A model generated the notes under the pieces. The model searched no databases. It saw only the letters and a program-made list of their open reading frames with translations, and was not told the origin of the DNA. Below are positions 48,378 to 56,353 of a stretch of DNA of 56,353 bases, piece by piece; the first letter of the stretch is position 1; every line of letters begins with the position of its first letter. The DNA is from Azovibrio restrictus (GTDB lineage Bacteria; Bacteroidota; Bacteroidia; Chitinophagales; Chitinophagaceae): contig JANLJF010000058.1 of the NCBI GenBank assembly GCA_029255605.1, positions 1 to 56,353 of the forward strand, written 5' to 3'. A program made the translations under genes and the position numbers.

Positions 48378-51149
48378 ATGAGAGGACTCCCTAAATATCA
48401 AACAACAACTGCATTCGTTTTTGCTATGTTTTTGCTACTGCTAACTACGGTAGCCAATGCACAGCTTAGCAAAACAATTTATAAAACTGCCTTGCTCAAT
48501 GATACCCTGGTAGCAGCCGGTAACAGGGATTTTCTTTACAATACCATCAATATCACCAACCTTACCAATAATAAAATAAGCATCATAGTAAATGTTACCG
48601 CCCCCGAAGGGTGGGAAATGGTAACACAAAGCCTGGTAACCGTAAGCCTTGATGAAAATGGCAATACCAGTATCCCCATCCGTTTAGTACCCACTAAATC
48701 GCGCACGGCAGTATGGCAAACAGTACGCATAGAATACCGCCTCAACGATGGGCTTGAAAAACTGGTAGATACGTTCAGGGTACGGGTAAAAGAATTTACC
48801 AAATTCAAAGCCACCCTACCTAATGGCAACTATGTGATGGCAGGGTATGAAAAGAATATCAGGTTTCCCGTAGTGCTTCGCAACATGGGCAATACCCCCA
48901 ATAACTATACGGTTAAGTTTCAAAATGCTTTCCTGCAGCTCGATTATCAGCAGTCCTTATTACTTCCACCCGGTAAAGACTCTACTTTCTATATTCCCCT
49001 GCACATTACAGAGCGGCAGTGGAGTATGCTGAAGAAGGAAGAAATAAAAGTGCAGGTAAGTGTAGAGAACGGCGAAACGATGAACCTGGCGCAGGTGGTT
49101 TCTAAAATAGGCAGCGTACTGAAAGAGCATTCTTCTGCATACCTCGATATGCCATTGCAACTGGAAGCCGGTGCTACTTACCAGGGGGAAGATAACGTGC
49201 AATACTACGGTGCGCTGCACGGTTCTGTAGATCTTACACCGCAAGACAAAATAGCTATAGACCTGCGCAGCAAAACACTATCTAAAGGCCAGGCTATTGA
49301 TAATAGTATAGTGCGTGCCGAATACAATGGACATAAATGGTATGGCACAGCCGGCAACATCAATGAACTGACCGACTTCTACATGGATGGCTATGGTGCC
49401 AAAATAGGCCATAAATGGAAACAACGGGATCGACTGGAAGCCTATGGTTTGCTGAAGAGCCGCACGGGCGACAGCAAACTTGGGGGTATCAATTATGAAT
49501 ATGGCGGGCTGCGGGAAAATATACGGATAGCAGGTGGCGCCACTGCCAACTTTGATAATGAACGCCAACTAAATAGCTACCTGGTAAAGCAAAATGGAGA
49601 ATGGCGCTTTGCCGAGCAAGGGAAGCTGATACTTTCAGGCGGTGTGGGTATGGAACAGACTTTTCAGAAACTGGCGGGCAATGCCAAAGATAAACTATGG
49701 GGTACATCGGCAGGCTACAATCTGCAATGGGCCAGTAAATGGTCGGCTGTGTCATCTTCTGTGTTATATAACAGTAATTCTTACCCCGGTATTTTCAAAG
49801 GCCAGCGCATGCAAAACCATGATGCCCGCCTTATTTACAAAAAAGTATTTACCGGTGGCTTTTATGAATACAATCTGCGCCGGCAGAACTTCTACCAGGA
49901 TACTACTTTGTTTTCCGATGTGTTCAACCTGGAAACCGAAAACTACGGTGTGCGCACAGGTTTAGGAATGAATGGGGCCAGTATCGTATTATCGGCGGGT
50001 AAGCAATTGCAGGTACAAAGCGATACAGGAAATTTTGCCAGGTACCGTTTCTCCTACCTCAACCTGAATGCATCGGTACTATTCTTCAAAAGGCTATCTG
50101 TTACACTAAATTCTTATTACGGGGAAGGTGTAATACCGGGCCAGGAAACTACTACTGCAGTTACTATCAACAGTAACCAGGGCAATATCCAATACCGCTG
50201 GATAGGCGCTTCATTCCGCTACGATAATGGCCCATACTATTACCACGAATACATTTCTTACATCAAGGCCCCGCAGGCTTACGAACGTATTGTCATTAGC
50301 CCCTTTGCAGAAATCAGTCTTTTCAAACGCACGCTCAACATCCGTTCACAACTCAACTACAACAAAACAAAACCGGGCGATATTGAAACTTCAAACATAC
50401 TGGCCAATGTCATCTATGCGAATCCTAAGCTTGGCTTCGACTTCAATATGATTGGTATCATTCCTGTAAAGCAATTGGAAATGACACCATACATCAGTGC
50501 ATCTTTACGTGTTCGTTTGCATGCCCCCTTTGTAGTGGCCCGCAAGTATTATGCACTTAAGGTAGTATTGTTTAAAGATGCCAATAATGACGGTGTGAAG
50601 AACAATGATGAAGAGCCCATTGCAGGCCAGATGCTTTCTTTGGGCAATAATCTCTTTATTACGGATAAGGATGGCAGTATCCTATTCAAAAACATAGACA
50701 AAGGCGAATACAAGGCCGACTTTGGCTATAGCAGCAAGATACGCGGTTGGGTGCCCAGTTTGGGGCCTACACAGTTTGTTACTGTAAAAGGCAACCAGAC
50801 ATTATACGTACCGTATAAAATAAGTAAGATATTACAGGGTAAACTCAATCTTACTATCGATTCCAATTCAAACCTTAGCTTCAAGCTGAACAACATTAAG
50901 GTAACAGCCGAAACGGTGGAAAACGCAGATACCATCAAATATGCTACGCTTACAGATGAGAATGGCGAGTTCTACTTCAACCTACCCAGCGGTAATTACA
51001 TCATTACATTAAGCCCGCTGGCTTTTGACGACAACTTCAGGCCTACACAGTTTTCCCAGCCTGCCGATTTGGTGAATAACAATACCAAGACCATTTATTT
51101 CGATATCAAACAGCGCAAACGCCAGATCAATATCCGTAAAAAGGATTGA
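48378..51149 (+). CDS. Usher-like outer-membrane protein (Ig - barrel - Ig)
   Basis: From ATG 48378 (MRGLPKYQTTTAFVF) the protein has 923 aa. After the signal (LLLLTTVANA) come two Ig-like beta domains (about residues 30-225, e.g. TNLTNNKISIIVNVTAPEGW; VVLRNMGNTPNNYTVKFQNA). Then a long barrel-like region of amphipathic strands, about 235-710 (YYGALHGSVDLTPQDKIAID; FRYDNGPYYYHEYISYIKAP), and two C-terminal beta domains: an SdrD-type one with VVLFKDANNDGVKNNDEEPI (about 723-742) and a carboxypeptidase-like one (TLTDENGEFYFNLPSGNYII). Ig-barrel-Ig-Ig is the plan of fimbrial ushers. No direct homology to FimD is claimed. Confidence 0.75.
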   Translation: MRGLPKYQTTTAFVFAMFLLLLTTVANAQLSKTIYKTALLNDTLVAAGNRDFLYNTINITNLTNNKISIIVNVTAPEGWEMVTQSLVTVSLDENGNTSIPIRLVPTKSRTAVWQTVRIEYRLNDGLEKLVDTFRVRVKEFTKFKATLPNGNYVMAGYEKNIRFPVVLRNMGNTPNNYTVKFQNAFLQLDYQQSLLLPPGKDSTFYIPLHITERQWSMLKKEEIKVQVSVENGETMNLAQVVSKIGSVLKEHSSAYLDMPLQLEAGATYQGEDNVQYYGALHGSVDLTPQDKIAIDLRSKTLSKGQAIDNSIVRAEYNGHKWYGTAGNINELTDFYMDGYGAKIGHKWKQRDRLEAYGLLKSRTGDSKLGGINYEYGGLRENIRIAGGATANFDNERQLNSYLVKQNGEWRFAEQGKLILSGGVGMEQTFQKLAGNAKDKLWGTSAGYNLQWASKWSAVSSSVLYNSNSYPGIFKGQRMQNHDARLIYKKVFTGGFYEYNLRRQNFYQDTTLFSDVFNLETENYGVRTGLGMNGASIVLSAGKQLQVQSDTGNFARYRFSYLNLNASVLFFKRLSVTLNSYYGEGVIPGQETTTAVTINSNQGNIQYRWIGASFRYDNGPYYYHEYISYIKAPQAYERIVISPFAEISLFKRTLNIRSQLNYNKTKPGDIETSNILANVIYANPKLGFDFNMIGIIPVKQLEMTPYISASLRVRLHAPFVVARKYYALKVVLFKDANNDGVKNNDEEPIAGQMLSLGNNLFITDKDGSILFKNIDKGEYKADFGYSSKIRGWVPSLGPTQFVTVKGNQTLYVPYKISKILQGKLNLTIDSNSNLSFKLNNIKVTAETVENADTIKYATLTDENGEFYFNLPSGNYIITLSPLAFDDNFRPTQFSQPADLVNNNTKTIYFDIKQRKRQINIRKKD

Positions 51150-51182
51150 TACTTACGGCTTCTATCCATCATTTTTAATTGT

Positions 51183-51266
51183 GTTAAGCGTTTGTTAATG
51201 GGTTGCAAAGCACTCGTTAACAACACATATAAAATTTGCCTTTAGCGTCCATGCAATGCATATTTG
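51183..51266 (+). promoter_or_regulatory. GTTAAC-array promoter, copy 3
   Basis: GTTAAG (51183), GTTAAT (51194, +11) and GTTAAC (51216, +22), with GGTTGCAAAGCAC between the last two, match copy 2 closely. TTTG follows at 51235 (19 bp after GTTAAC), then 20 bp, then CATATTTG (51259-51266). It precedes the 89-aa gene by about 50 bp. Confidence 0.75.
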
Positions 51267-51318
51267 TATCATATAAGGGACACGCAATCTGAACTATAAC
51301 TATTAAAACACTTTACTA

Positions 51319-51588
51319 ATGAATCCTCAGGAAAGAGCATTAGCCGTTTTCACCCGTATGTCAAGGCTTGTGGTGAAAAAACATTTAAAAGCCAGCACAC
51401 GAGACTCCTATGATTATGTTGGCAATCTTGTAAACAACATGCAGATGATCAACCAAACGTTGATGACTGCCGCTGTTTATCTTATTAAACGTGTACGCGA
51501 TAAGAACGAAGTGAATGTAGAGGAACTTACTGCCGACCTGAGACGGGTCATACATGGTTCGGTAGCCGAATACGCTCAGAGCGTTTAG
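51319..51588 (+). CDS. Small helical protein, GTTAAC-regulated
   Basis: An 89-aa cytoplasmic protein that reads as mostly helical: ERALAVFTRMSRLVVKKHLK, YDYVGNLVNNMQMINQTLMT, AAVYLIKRVRDKNEVNVEEL and TADLRRVIHGSVAEYAQSV. There is no signal, membrane segment or known motif. It shares the GTTAAC-array promoter with the DUF4402 gene and the tiny ORFs near 0.9 kb, so it belongs to that regulon; role unknown (possible adaptor or regulator). Followed by a terminator shared with nusG. Confidence 0.7.
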   Translation: MNPQERALAVFTRMSRLVVKKHLKASTRDSYDYVGNLVNNMQMINQTLMTAAVYLIKRVRDKNEVNVEELTADLRRVIHGSVAEYAQSV

Positions 51589-51609
51589 CAGAAGAAAGTA
51601 ACTTAAAAC

Positions 51610-51642
51610 AAATCAGCCATTAGCAATGCTAATGGCTGATTT
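51610..51642. terminator. Bidirectional terminator after nusG
   Basis: AAATCAGCCATTAGC-aat-GCTAATGGCTGATTT, 15-bp perfect arms, between the 89-aa gene (plus) and nusG (minus, ends at 51663). It would prevent any read-through from nusG to a downstream gene. Confidence 0.85.
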
Positions 51643-51662
51643 CATATATACAATGTGTTTGA

Positions 51663-52226
51663 TTATGCTATTTTCTCTACCTGCATGTAGTTCAGTTCTA
51701 CCGGTGTAGCACGGCCAAATATCTTTACAACTACTTTCAGTTTCTTCTTCTCTTCGTTCACCTCTTCTATCATACCGTTGAAATCGTTGAAAGGACCATC
51801 TGTGATGCGTACCGTTTCACCTACAATGTAAGGTTCTGCATAGCCTATACCTTGCTCGCTCACCTCGTCCATCTTACCAAACATCTTGTTTACTTCAGAT
51901 TTACGCAGCGATGTAGGATTGTCTTTACCCAGGAAGTGAATAACACCCGATACATTCTTGATGGTTTGTATCATGTCATCATTCAGTTTGCCATCTGCTG
52001 CTTCCAGCATCAGGTAACCGGGATATAATATTTTTTCACGCAGTACTTTTTTACCTGCCTGAACTTTAAAAACTTTTTCTACGGGGCATAGCACCTGGAA
52101 TATGGCATTACTCCAGCCATTTATCTTTATTTCTTTATCTACGTATTCCTTGGCTTTTTTCTCCTTGCCACTGATTACGCGCAATACATACCACTTTGTT
52201 TCCTGGTTTACTGTTGCCTCTGACAT
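51663..52226 (-). CDS. nusG: Transcription termination/antitermination factor NusG
   Basis: A 187-aa protein of normal NusG length: N-terminal NGN domain ([39 protein letters not shown]) and C-terminal KOW domain ([20 protein letters not shown]). It binds RNA polymerase, aids elongation and Rho termination or couples to ribosomes. It lies 17 bp after secE on the minus strand, as expected. Normally rplK-rplA-rplJ-rplL follow; here they do not. Confidence 0.95.
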   Translation of the reverse strand: MSEATVNQETKWYVLRVISGKEKKAKEYVDKEIKINGWSNAIFQVLCPVEKVFKVQAGKKVLREKILYPGYLMLEAADGKLNDDMIQTIKNVSGVIHFLGKDNPTSLRKSEVNKMFGKMDEVSEQGIGYAEPYIVGETVRITDGPFNDFNGMIEEVNEEKKKLKVVVKIFGRATPVELNYMQVEKIA

Positions 52227-52242
52227 GTTGCTTCGTTATACT

Positions 52243-52440
52243 TTACTTGCCTAAAATGTCATACAACATGGTCAATATCTTTTCAGATGCGAAATCCATA
52301 CCGAATATCACCAGTGTTGTAATAATAAGTGCAACCAATACGATGATCGTAGTTTGTTGCAGTTCTTCCCACGATGGCCAGGTCACTTTATGTACCAACT
52401 CATCGTATGCTTCCTGTATATAGCTTCCAAATTTGGCCAT
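52243..52440 (-). CDS. secE: Preprotein translocase subunit SecE
   Basis: A 65-aa single-pass membrane protein: amphipathic YIQEAYDELVHKVTWPSWEE, then QTTIIVLVALIITTLVIFG and ILTMLYDILGK. This is the short SecE form. It stabilises the SecY channel. In operon with nusG (17-bp gap) and preceded on the same strand by tRNA-Trp. Confidence 0.95.
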   Translation of the reverse strand: MAKFGSYIQEAYDELVHKVTWPSWEELQQTTIIVLVALIITTLVIFGMDFASEKILTMLYDILGK

Positions 52441-52491
52441 AATAATTAAAATTAGCTAATCAGCTGATTCGGTATCAGCTAATTAAAGTAG

Positions 52492-52562
52492 CACGGGCAC
52501 GCGGATTCGAACCACGATCTAAGGTTTTGGAGACCTCTATTCTACCGTTGAACTATGCCCGT
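52492..52562 (-). tRNA. tRNA-Trp (anticodon CCA)
   Basis: Minus-strand cloverleaf with acceptor ACGGGCA/TGCCCGT, anticodon stem GAGGT/ACCTT with loop CTCCAAA (anticodon CCA), T-arm with GGTTCGAATCC. It lies between tuf and secE, its usual Bacteroidota place, though an aminotransferase gene intervenes here. Confidence 0.95.
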
Positions 52563-52754
52563 ATTTTTCAAAGACGGAAAAATAACAAGTTATCTTCCAC
52601 TGGTTTGCACAAACTAAAAAGCCAAAAGAGTGTCTTTTGACTTCCTGATTGGGATAGCAAATGTATGGAAATACTTTTGGTAAAAAAACACTTCTTCTTT
52701 AAATCTCGCAAAATATAACAGCTGCTACCTACAAAGCAGCCTCATATATACTTT

Positions 52755-53828
52755 TTACTGCCATTTCCGCAGGCAATCTACCAGCACCTCTATATCCTTT
52801 TTCGTATTATAAAAGTGCATACTGATGCGCAGGTTGCCATCGCGGTGCGTCACCACTATATGGTGTTGTTTCAGCCAATTACCCAGCCCGTTTTCATCTT
52901 TCACAAACACGATAGATGTTCTGTTAGCCATATCATACCCTCCTATCAATGTAACCGGAAAATGTTTCAGCTCTTCCAGCAGCAGTTGGGTAAGCCGCAT
53001 ATTATGTGTCCATATTTGTGGCATGCCTGTTCTATTCTTGTGCTCTATCGCAGCTTTCAGGATATTCAGCCCAAACATATTAGGGTGCCCGGGCTCATAG
53101 CTACGTGCAGATGGTGCATACTGCCATTTGCCATCCACCATTGCATAGCTGTTATTCCCACCTACTACAGGAGGATATGTAGCCAGAAAATCATCTGTAA
53201 CATGCATGATACCGGTACCGAAACCCGCATTCATCCATTTGTAGTTGCTGGCTATAAATACATCAGCTTTGGTTTCTGGTACATTTATCGGCATTGCGCC
53301 CAAACTTTGCGTAGCATCTACAATAAATACTATCCCGTGTTCCTTGCACAAAGCGCCTATCTCGCTCAGCTCAAGGCGATAGCCCGATGCCCATTGCACA
53401 TGGCTGATGGCAACTATATCAATACTTCTTGTCTCAATAAGCCTTTTTATTTCATCCACAGGCATCGTAAACCCGTCCGTGGTATCTATCCATGTTATAT
53501 CAAAGCCATTGAGCTTGAAGGGCTCCAATAGCGAAGGATAATCACCACGGTATAGCAGCACTCTTTTCACTTTCCCTTTCAGCGATTGCACAATACCATT
53601 CATTCCCCATGAAAAATTGGGCAGCATGGCAATGTTTTTCGCATCGGCACCTACAAAAGCGGCTATCGTTTCCCGTATAGCACTTTCTTCTTCAAACCGC
53701 CACTTTTCCGCACGGGTACTGGCGTTCTGCTCAAACGCTTCATACAGCGCCACTCCGGCTTGCCTCACAGCTGCATCTACCAATCCTGTGGCTGCCGTAT
53801 TCAGGTATGTTATCGTGTTCATAGACAA
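52755..53828 (-). CDS. Class V aminotransferase-fold PLP enzyme
   Basis: A 357-aa protein of the class V aminotransferase/cysteine desulfurase superfamily. N-terminal YLNTAATGLV, then AMLPNFSWGMNGIVQSLKGK; PLP-contacting FIVDATQSLGAMPIN; the PLP Lys in ASNYKWMNAGFGTGIM. Total length and motifs are complete. Cysteine-desulfurase Cys loop is not evident, so a selenocysteine-lyase-like, epimerase-like or aminotransferase role is possible. It is inserted between tuf and tRNA-Trp. Confidence 0.82.
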   Translation of the reverse strand: MSMNTITYLNTAATGLVDAAVRQAGVALYEAFEQNASTRAEKWRFEEESAIRETIAAFVGADAKNIAMLPNFSWGMNGIVQSLKGKVKRVLLYRGDYPSLLEPFKLNGFDITWIDTTDGFTMPVDEIKRLIETRSIDIVAISHVQWASGYRLELSEIGALCKEHGIVFIVDATQSLGAMPINVPETKADVFIASNYKWMNAGFGTGIMHVTDDFLATYPPVVGGNNSYAMVDGKWQYAPSARSYEPGHPNMFGLNILKAAIEHKNRTGMPQIWTHNMRLTQLLLEELKHFPVTLIGGYDMANRTSIVFVKDENGLGNWLKQHHIVVTHRDGNLRISMHFYNTKKDIEVLVDCLRKWQ

Positions 53829-53857
53829 ACAAATATCCGATATTCTTTAAACAACAA

Positions 53858-53885
53858 AATAGCCACCGGAAAACCGATGGCTATT
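53858..53885. terminator. tuf terminator
   Basis: AATAGCCACCGG-aaaa-CCGATGGCTATT hairpin with one mismatch, just downstream of tuf on the minus strand. Confidence 0.75.
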
Positions 53886-53918
53886 AAGCTTATTAACAGC
53901 AGGTGATCCTGCGCGTTA

Positions 53919-55106
53919 TTATTTGATGATTTCAGTTACCTGACCGGCACCAACTGTACGGCCACCTTCGCGGATCGCGAATTTCAGACCTTTTTCCATC
54001 GCTATCGGAGCGATCAGTTGTACGTGCAGGTTAACGTTATCGCCAGGCATTACCATTTCTACACCATCAGGAAGTTTACACTCACCTGTAACGTCTGTAG
54101 TACGGAAATAGAACTGAGGACGGTATTTGTTGAAGAATGGAGTATGACGGCCACCTTCTTCTTTGCTCAGTACGTAAACTTCGCCTTTGAATTCTGTGTG
54201 TGGAGTGATGCTCTTAGGAGCGCAGATAACCATACCACGACGGATATCTTTTTTCTCAATACCACGCAGCAGCAGACCAGCGTTGTCACCTGCCTGACCT
54301 TGGTCAAGAAGTTTTTTGAACATCTCAACACCAGTACAAGTAGAAGTCAGCGGAGACTCATTGAAACCTACGATCTCAACGTTGTCACCAACTTTGATGA
54401 TACCGCGCTCGATACGACCTGTAGCAACAGTACCACGACCAGTGATCGTAAATACGTCTTCTACAGACATCAGGAATGCCTGATCGATTGGACGAGGAGG
54501 CAGCGGAATGTATTCGTCAACTGCAGCCATCAGTTCGTCAACTGCAGCAACCCATTTTTCTTCACCAGCCAGTGCACCTGTAGCAGAACCTTTGATGATT
54601 GGTGTGTTATCACCATCATATTCGTATTTGCTCAGCAGTTCACGGATTTCCATTTCAACCAGGTCCAGGATCTCAGGATCGTCAACCAGGTCAACTTTGT
54701 TCATAAATACTACGATACGAGGTACACCTACCTGGCGTGCCAGCAGGATGTGCTCTTTCGTTTGTGGCATAGGACCGTCTGTAGCCGCAACCACCAGGAT
54801 AGCACCGTCCATTTGAGCAGCACCGGTAATCATGTTCTTCACATAGTCAGCGTGGCCTGGACAGTCAACGTGCGCATAGTGGCGGTTAGCTGTCTGGTAT
54901 TCTACGTGAGCTGTGTTGATGGTGATACCACGCTCTTTTTCTTCAGGAGCAGCATCAATCTCATCATAACCCCTTTTCTCTGCCAAACCTTTGTTTGCCA
55001 GTATGGTAGTTATAGCCGCAGTCAGTGTAGTCTTACCATGGTCCACGTGGCCAATGGTACCAATGTTTACGTGGGGTTTTTCCCGCTTAAAGGTCTCTTT
55101 TGCCAT
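53919..55106 (-). CDS. tuf: Elongation factor Tu
   Basis: A 395-aa complete EF-Tu. P-loop GHVDHGKTT (residues 19-27), switch regions [14 protein letters not shown] and [20 protein letters not shown], base specificity MNKVDLVD, and GSATGAL. It carries aminoacyl-tRNA to the ribosome using GTP. Preferred codons are strong (CTG/GGT/CGT-type use), consistent with high expression. The long antisense ORF over it is a codon-bias shadow. Confidence 0.98.
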   Translation of the reverse strand: MAKETFKREKPHVNIGTIGHVDHGKTTLTAAITTILANKGLAEKRGYDEIDAAPEEKERGITINTAHVEYQTANRHYAHVDCPGHADYVKNMITGAAQMDGAILVVAATDGPMPQTKEHILLARQVGVPRIVVFMNKVDLVDDPEILDLVEMEIRELLSKYEYDGDNTPIIKGSATGALAGEEKWVAAVDELMAAVDEYIPLPPRPIDQAFLMSVEDVFTITGRGTVATGRIERGIIKVGDNVEIVGFNESPLTSTCTGVEMFKKLLDQGQAGDNAGLLLRGIEKKDIRRGMVICAPKSITPHTEFKGEVYVLSKEEGGRHTPFFNKYRPQFYFRTTDVTGECKLPDGVEMVMPGDNVNLHVQLIAPIAMEKGLKFAIREGGRTVGAGQVTEIIK

Positions 55107-55154
55107 TGTTATTCTTGTTTAAAAAATTTGAGTAGTTTTTTCCTAAAAAGTGTG

Positions 55155-55162
55155 CAAATATA
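55155..55162 (-). promoter_or_regulatory. -7 element of tuf promoter (TATATTTG)
   Basis: On the minus strand TATATTTG lies about 50 bp before the tuf start in an AT-rich stretch. The -33 box is less clear. Confidence 0.6.
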
Positions 55163-55175
55163 AGTTATTTTTGAT

Positions 55176-56219
55176 TCAAATAAATTTATTTTTCCCTTCC
55201 GCATATTGTTTTTTCAATTCATTAGCCGTAGCAGCTACCCAAAGGCACAAAACAGGCATAGATATGTAAAACATCCGCTCCAGCGAACCTGATAAAACCA
55301 TCTGCAAAACCACCGATGCCATAAACCACAGCCATATACCTTCTACCTGTTTTACAGCCGCTTTCAAATAGCCTGGGATAAACACATAAGCCGCCACAGG
55401 TACGGCCAGCCACACAAACAGGTTGGATACTATTTTATACAATCCCATCCCACTCAAAAGCGTTTTTGTATATGTGGGTATCCGGTAAAAATGATATAGG
55501 TCTGCGCGAAGCCCGTCCACTACTTGCACCGGCGCATATCGCTCATATACATACCGATATGTAAACACCAATATTCCTGAAAGCAGAAAATATGCTATTA
55601 GCTTGCGTTTATCTATATGGCTGTAGAAAAAGATCAGCGGAGCTATAAAAATGAATGCTTCTTTTGCAAAAGGGCCTAAAAATATAGCTGTAATCAACAT
55701 GGCTGTACGCTGCTCTTTAATACCCAGTAATACCATTGCCACTATTACGCAAAACAATGAATCAACCATTGGTAAAGCTGCTGTATATGAGGTATATCTG
55801 CAGGTAAGCATCGCCAGCAAACCAAGTATGGATATGACAGTTGGCAATCCATATGCCTTACAATACCTATATATTAATACCCCGTAGTAAGACATCAGGG
55901 AAATGTTTATCACAAAAAAACTGAATGGTAAGCCAAAGTCTCCCCTGAAATAAGATGGGGCAAGTTTTGAAAAGATACCGCCGAATACTTTGTTGAGTGC
56001 CGCAGCTGCAAATGGAATGATTACCCTGAATCTGCGCACGGGGCTTTGATCAAAGTCAAATTGAGCTAAGCCCAAATAGGTATAGCAGTCTTTGGTTTGA
56101 GATAAATCGAAAGCGAATAGAATAGCAATAGCAGGCCCGGTCATAACGGCCATGCAAAACAGGAACACTAAATTATGTTCGCGCAATAGAAAACGACGAA
56201 TTGCCTGCATACGAGGCAA
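55176..56219 (-). CDS. Polytopic membrane protein
   Basis: A 347-aa protein with about eight to ten membrane segments (NLVFLFCMAVMTGPAIAILF, FSFFVINISLMSYYGVLIY, PFAKEAFIFIAPLIFFYSHI, LVFTYRYVYERY, LFVWLAVPVAAYVFIPGYL). An early acidic loop (FDLSQTKDCYTYLGLAQFDF) resembles the first loop of GT-C-like proteins. No clear signature; family not recognised. It sits between tRNA-Thr and tuf, an unusual place, and starts only 44 nt after the tRNA. Confidence 0.65.
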   Translation of the reverse strand: MPRMQAIRRFLLREHNLVFLFCMAVMTGPAIAILFAFDLSQTKDCYTYLGLAQFDFDQSPVRRFRVIIPFAAAALNKVFGGIFSKLAPSYFRGDFGLPFSFFVINISLMSYYGVLIYRYCKAYGLPTVISILGLLAMLTCRYTSYTAALPMVDSLFCVIVAMVLLGIKEQRTAMLITAIFLGPFAKEAFIFIAPLIFFYSHIDKRKLIAYFLLSGILVFTYRYVYERYAPVQVVDGLRADLYHFYRIPTYTKTLLSGMGLYKIVSNLFVWLAVPVAAYVFIPGYLKAAVKQVEGIWLWFMASVVLQMVLSGSLERMFYISMPVLCLWVAATANELKKQYAEGKNKFI

Positions 56220-56262
56220 ACATATAGAAACAATAAAATAAAAGGAAATGAAAAAAGATGAG

Positions 56263-56334
<72 letters not shown>

Positions 56335-56353
56335 TTTGATAAGAGCGGGAGAC

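Noticed and set aside
54018-55163. 381-aa plus-strand open frame over tuf
   Set aside because: It is exactly antisense to EF-Tu, and its length is explained by the strong codon bias of tuf. Its protein has no plausible fold or start signal.
56340-56353. 3' end of another tRNA at the right edge
   Set aside because: Fourteen bases only. The sequence could be a tRNA acceptor end, but it cannot be folded or identified.

Overview
The window looks like a chromosomal segment from a Bacteroidota bacterium, probably of the Chitinophagaceae or a near relative. The reasons are: at least eight proteins that carry or resemble the C-terminal type IX secretion (T9SS) sorting domain; many short lipoproteins with a Cys soon after the signal peptide; promoters of the Bacteroidota type (TAnnTTTG at -7); A-rich leaders without clear Shine-Dalgarno sequences; and the tuf / tRNA-Trp / secE / nusG order. 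No integrase, transposase, rRNA or CRISPR array is visible. Species cannot be named from this sequence.

Layout. 1-1.2 kb: truncated N-terminus of a membrane sensor (probable histidine kinase), divergent from two tiny ORFs behind an unusual GTTAAC-array promoter. 1.2-3.1 kb: lipoprotein and a T9SS protein. 3.2-7.8 kb: a plus-strand locus that looks like copper/metal handling (MbnP-like lipoprotein, CDVCG outer-membrane barrel, Cys/His-rich membrane protein, small ABC pair), bracketed by two paralogous GGKGGNA lipoproteins. 8-15.2 kb: housekeeping and surface genes (glutaminyl cyclase, tandem-HTH regulator, lipoproteins, YiiX-like peptidase, large M36 metalloprotease). 15.46 kb: tRNA-Lys, followed by a series of degenerate copies of its 3' end plus hairpin at about 16.4, 17.6, 18.36 and possibly 24.58 kb. 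These delimit small, mostly one-gene segments and then a sulfur (sulfide/persulfide) oxidation module at 18.5-24.4 kb: Crp-type regulator, TauE/SafE exporter, CstB-like persulfide dioxygenase-rhodanese, rhodanese, DUF2490 protein, split YeeE/YedE pair, peroxiredoxin. 24.6-32.7 kb: mixed regulators and enzymes (frameshifted HEAT protein, DUF1801, AraC, chromate transporter, HxlR, thioredoxin, nucleotidyltransferase plus phosphoesterase, polytopic membrane protein). 32.7-44.8 kb: secreted proteins, mostly T9SS cargo (M43 protease, 1327-aa SBBP/Ig-like protein, two W/Y-repeat proteins, a stand-alone sorting domain). 44.9-47.5 kb: terC, pyrD and a carboxypeptidase-like-domain protein. 47.6-51.6 kb: a DUF4402 secreted protein, a 923-aa Ig-barrel-Ig outer-membrane protein, and a small helical protein. 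51.6-56.3 kb: nusG, secE, tRNA-Trp, class V aminotransferase, tuf, membrane protein, tRNA-Thr, all on the minus strand. The usual rplK-rpoBC continuation after nusG is absent.

Most notable points. (a) Three far-apart promoters share one architecture: GTTAA half-sites at 11/22-bp spacing, then TTT(G/C)-N20-CATnTTTG at a fixed distance. They drive the DUF4402 protein, the 89-aa protein and the tiny ORFs near 0.9 kb. (b) The DUF4402 gene with its usher-shaped neighbour may be a non-canonical surface-fibre system. (c) The sulfur module carries its own regulator, whose recognition helix (SREVITR) matches two TGTGA-N6-TCAC sites found inside the module. (d) The tRNA-Lys tail scars suggest repeated insertion of small DNA cassettes.
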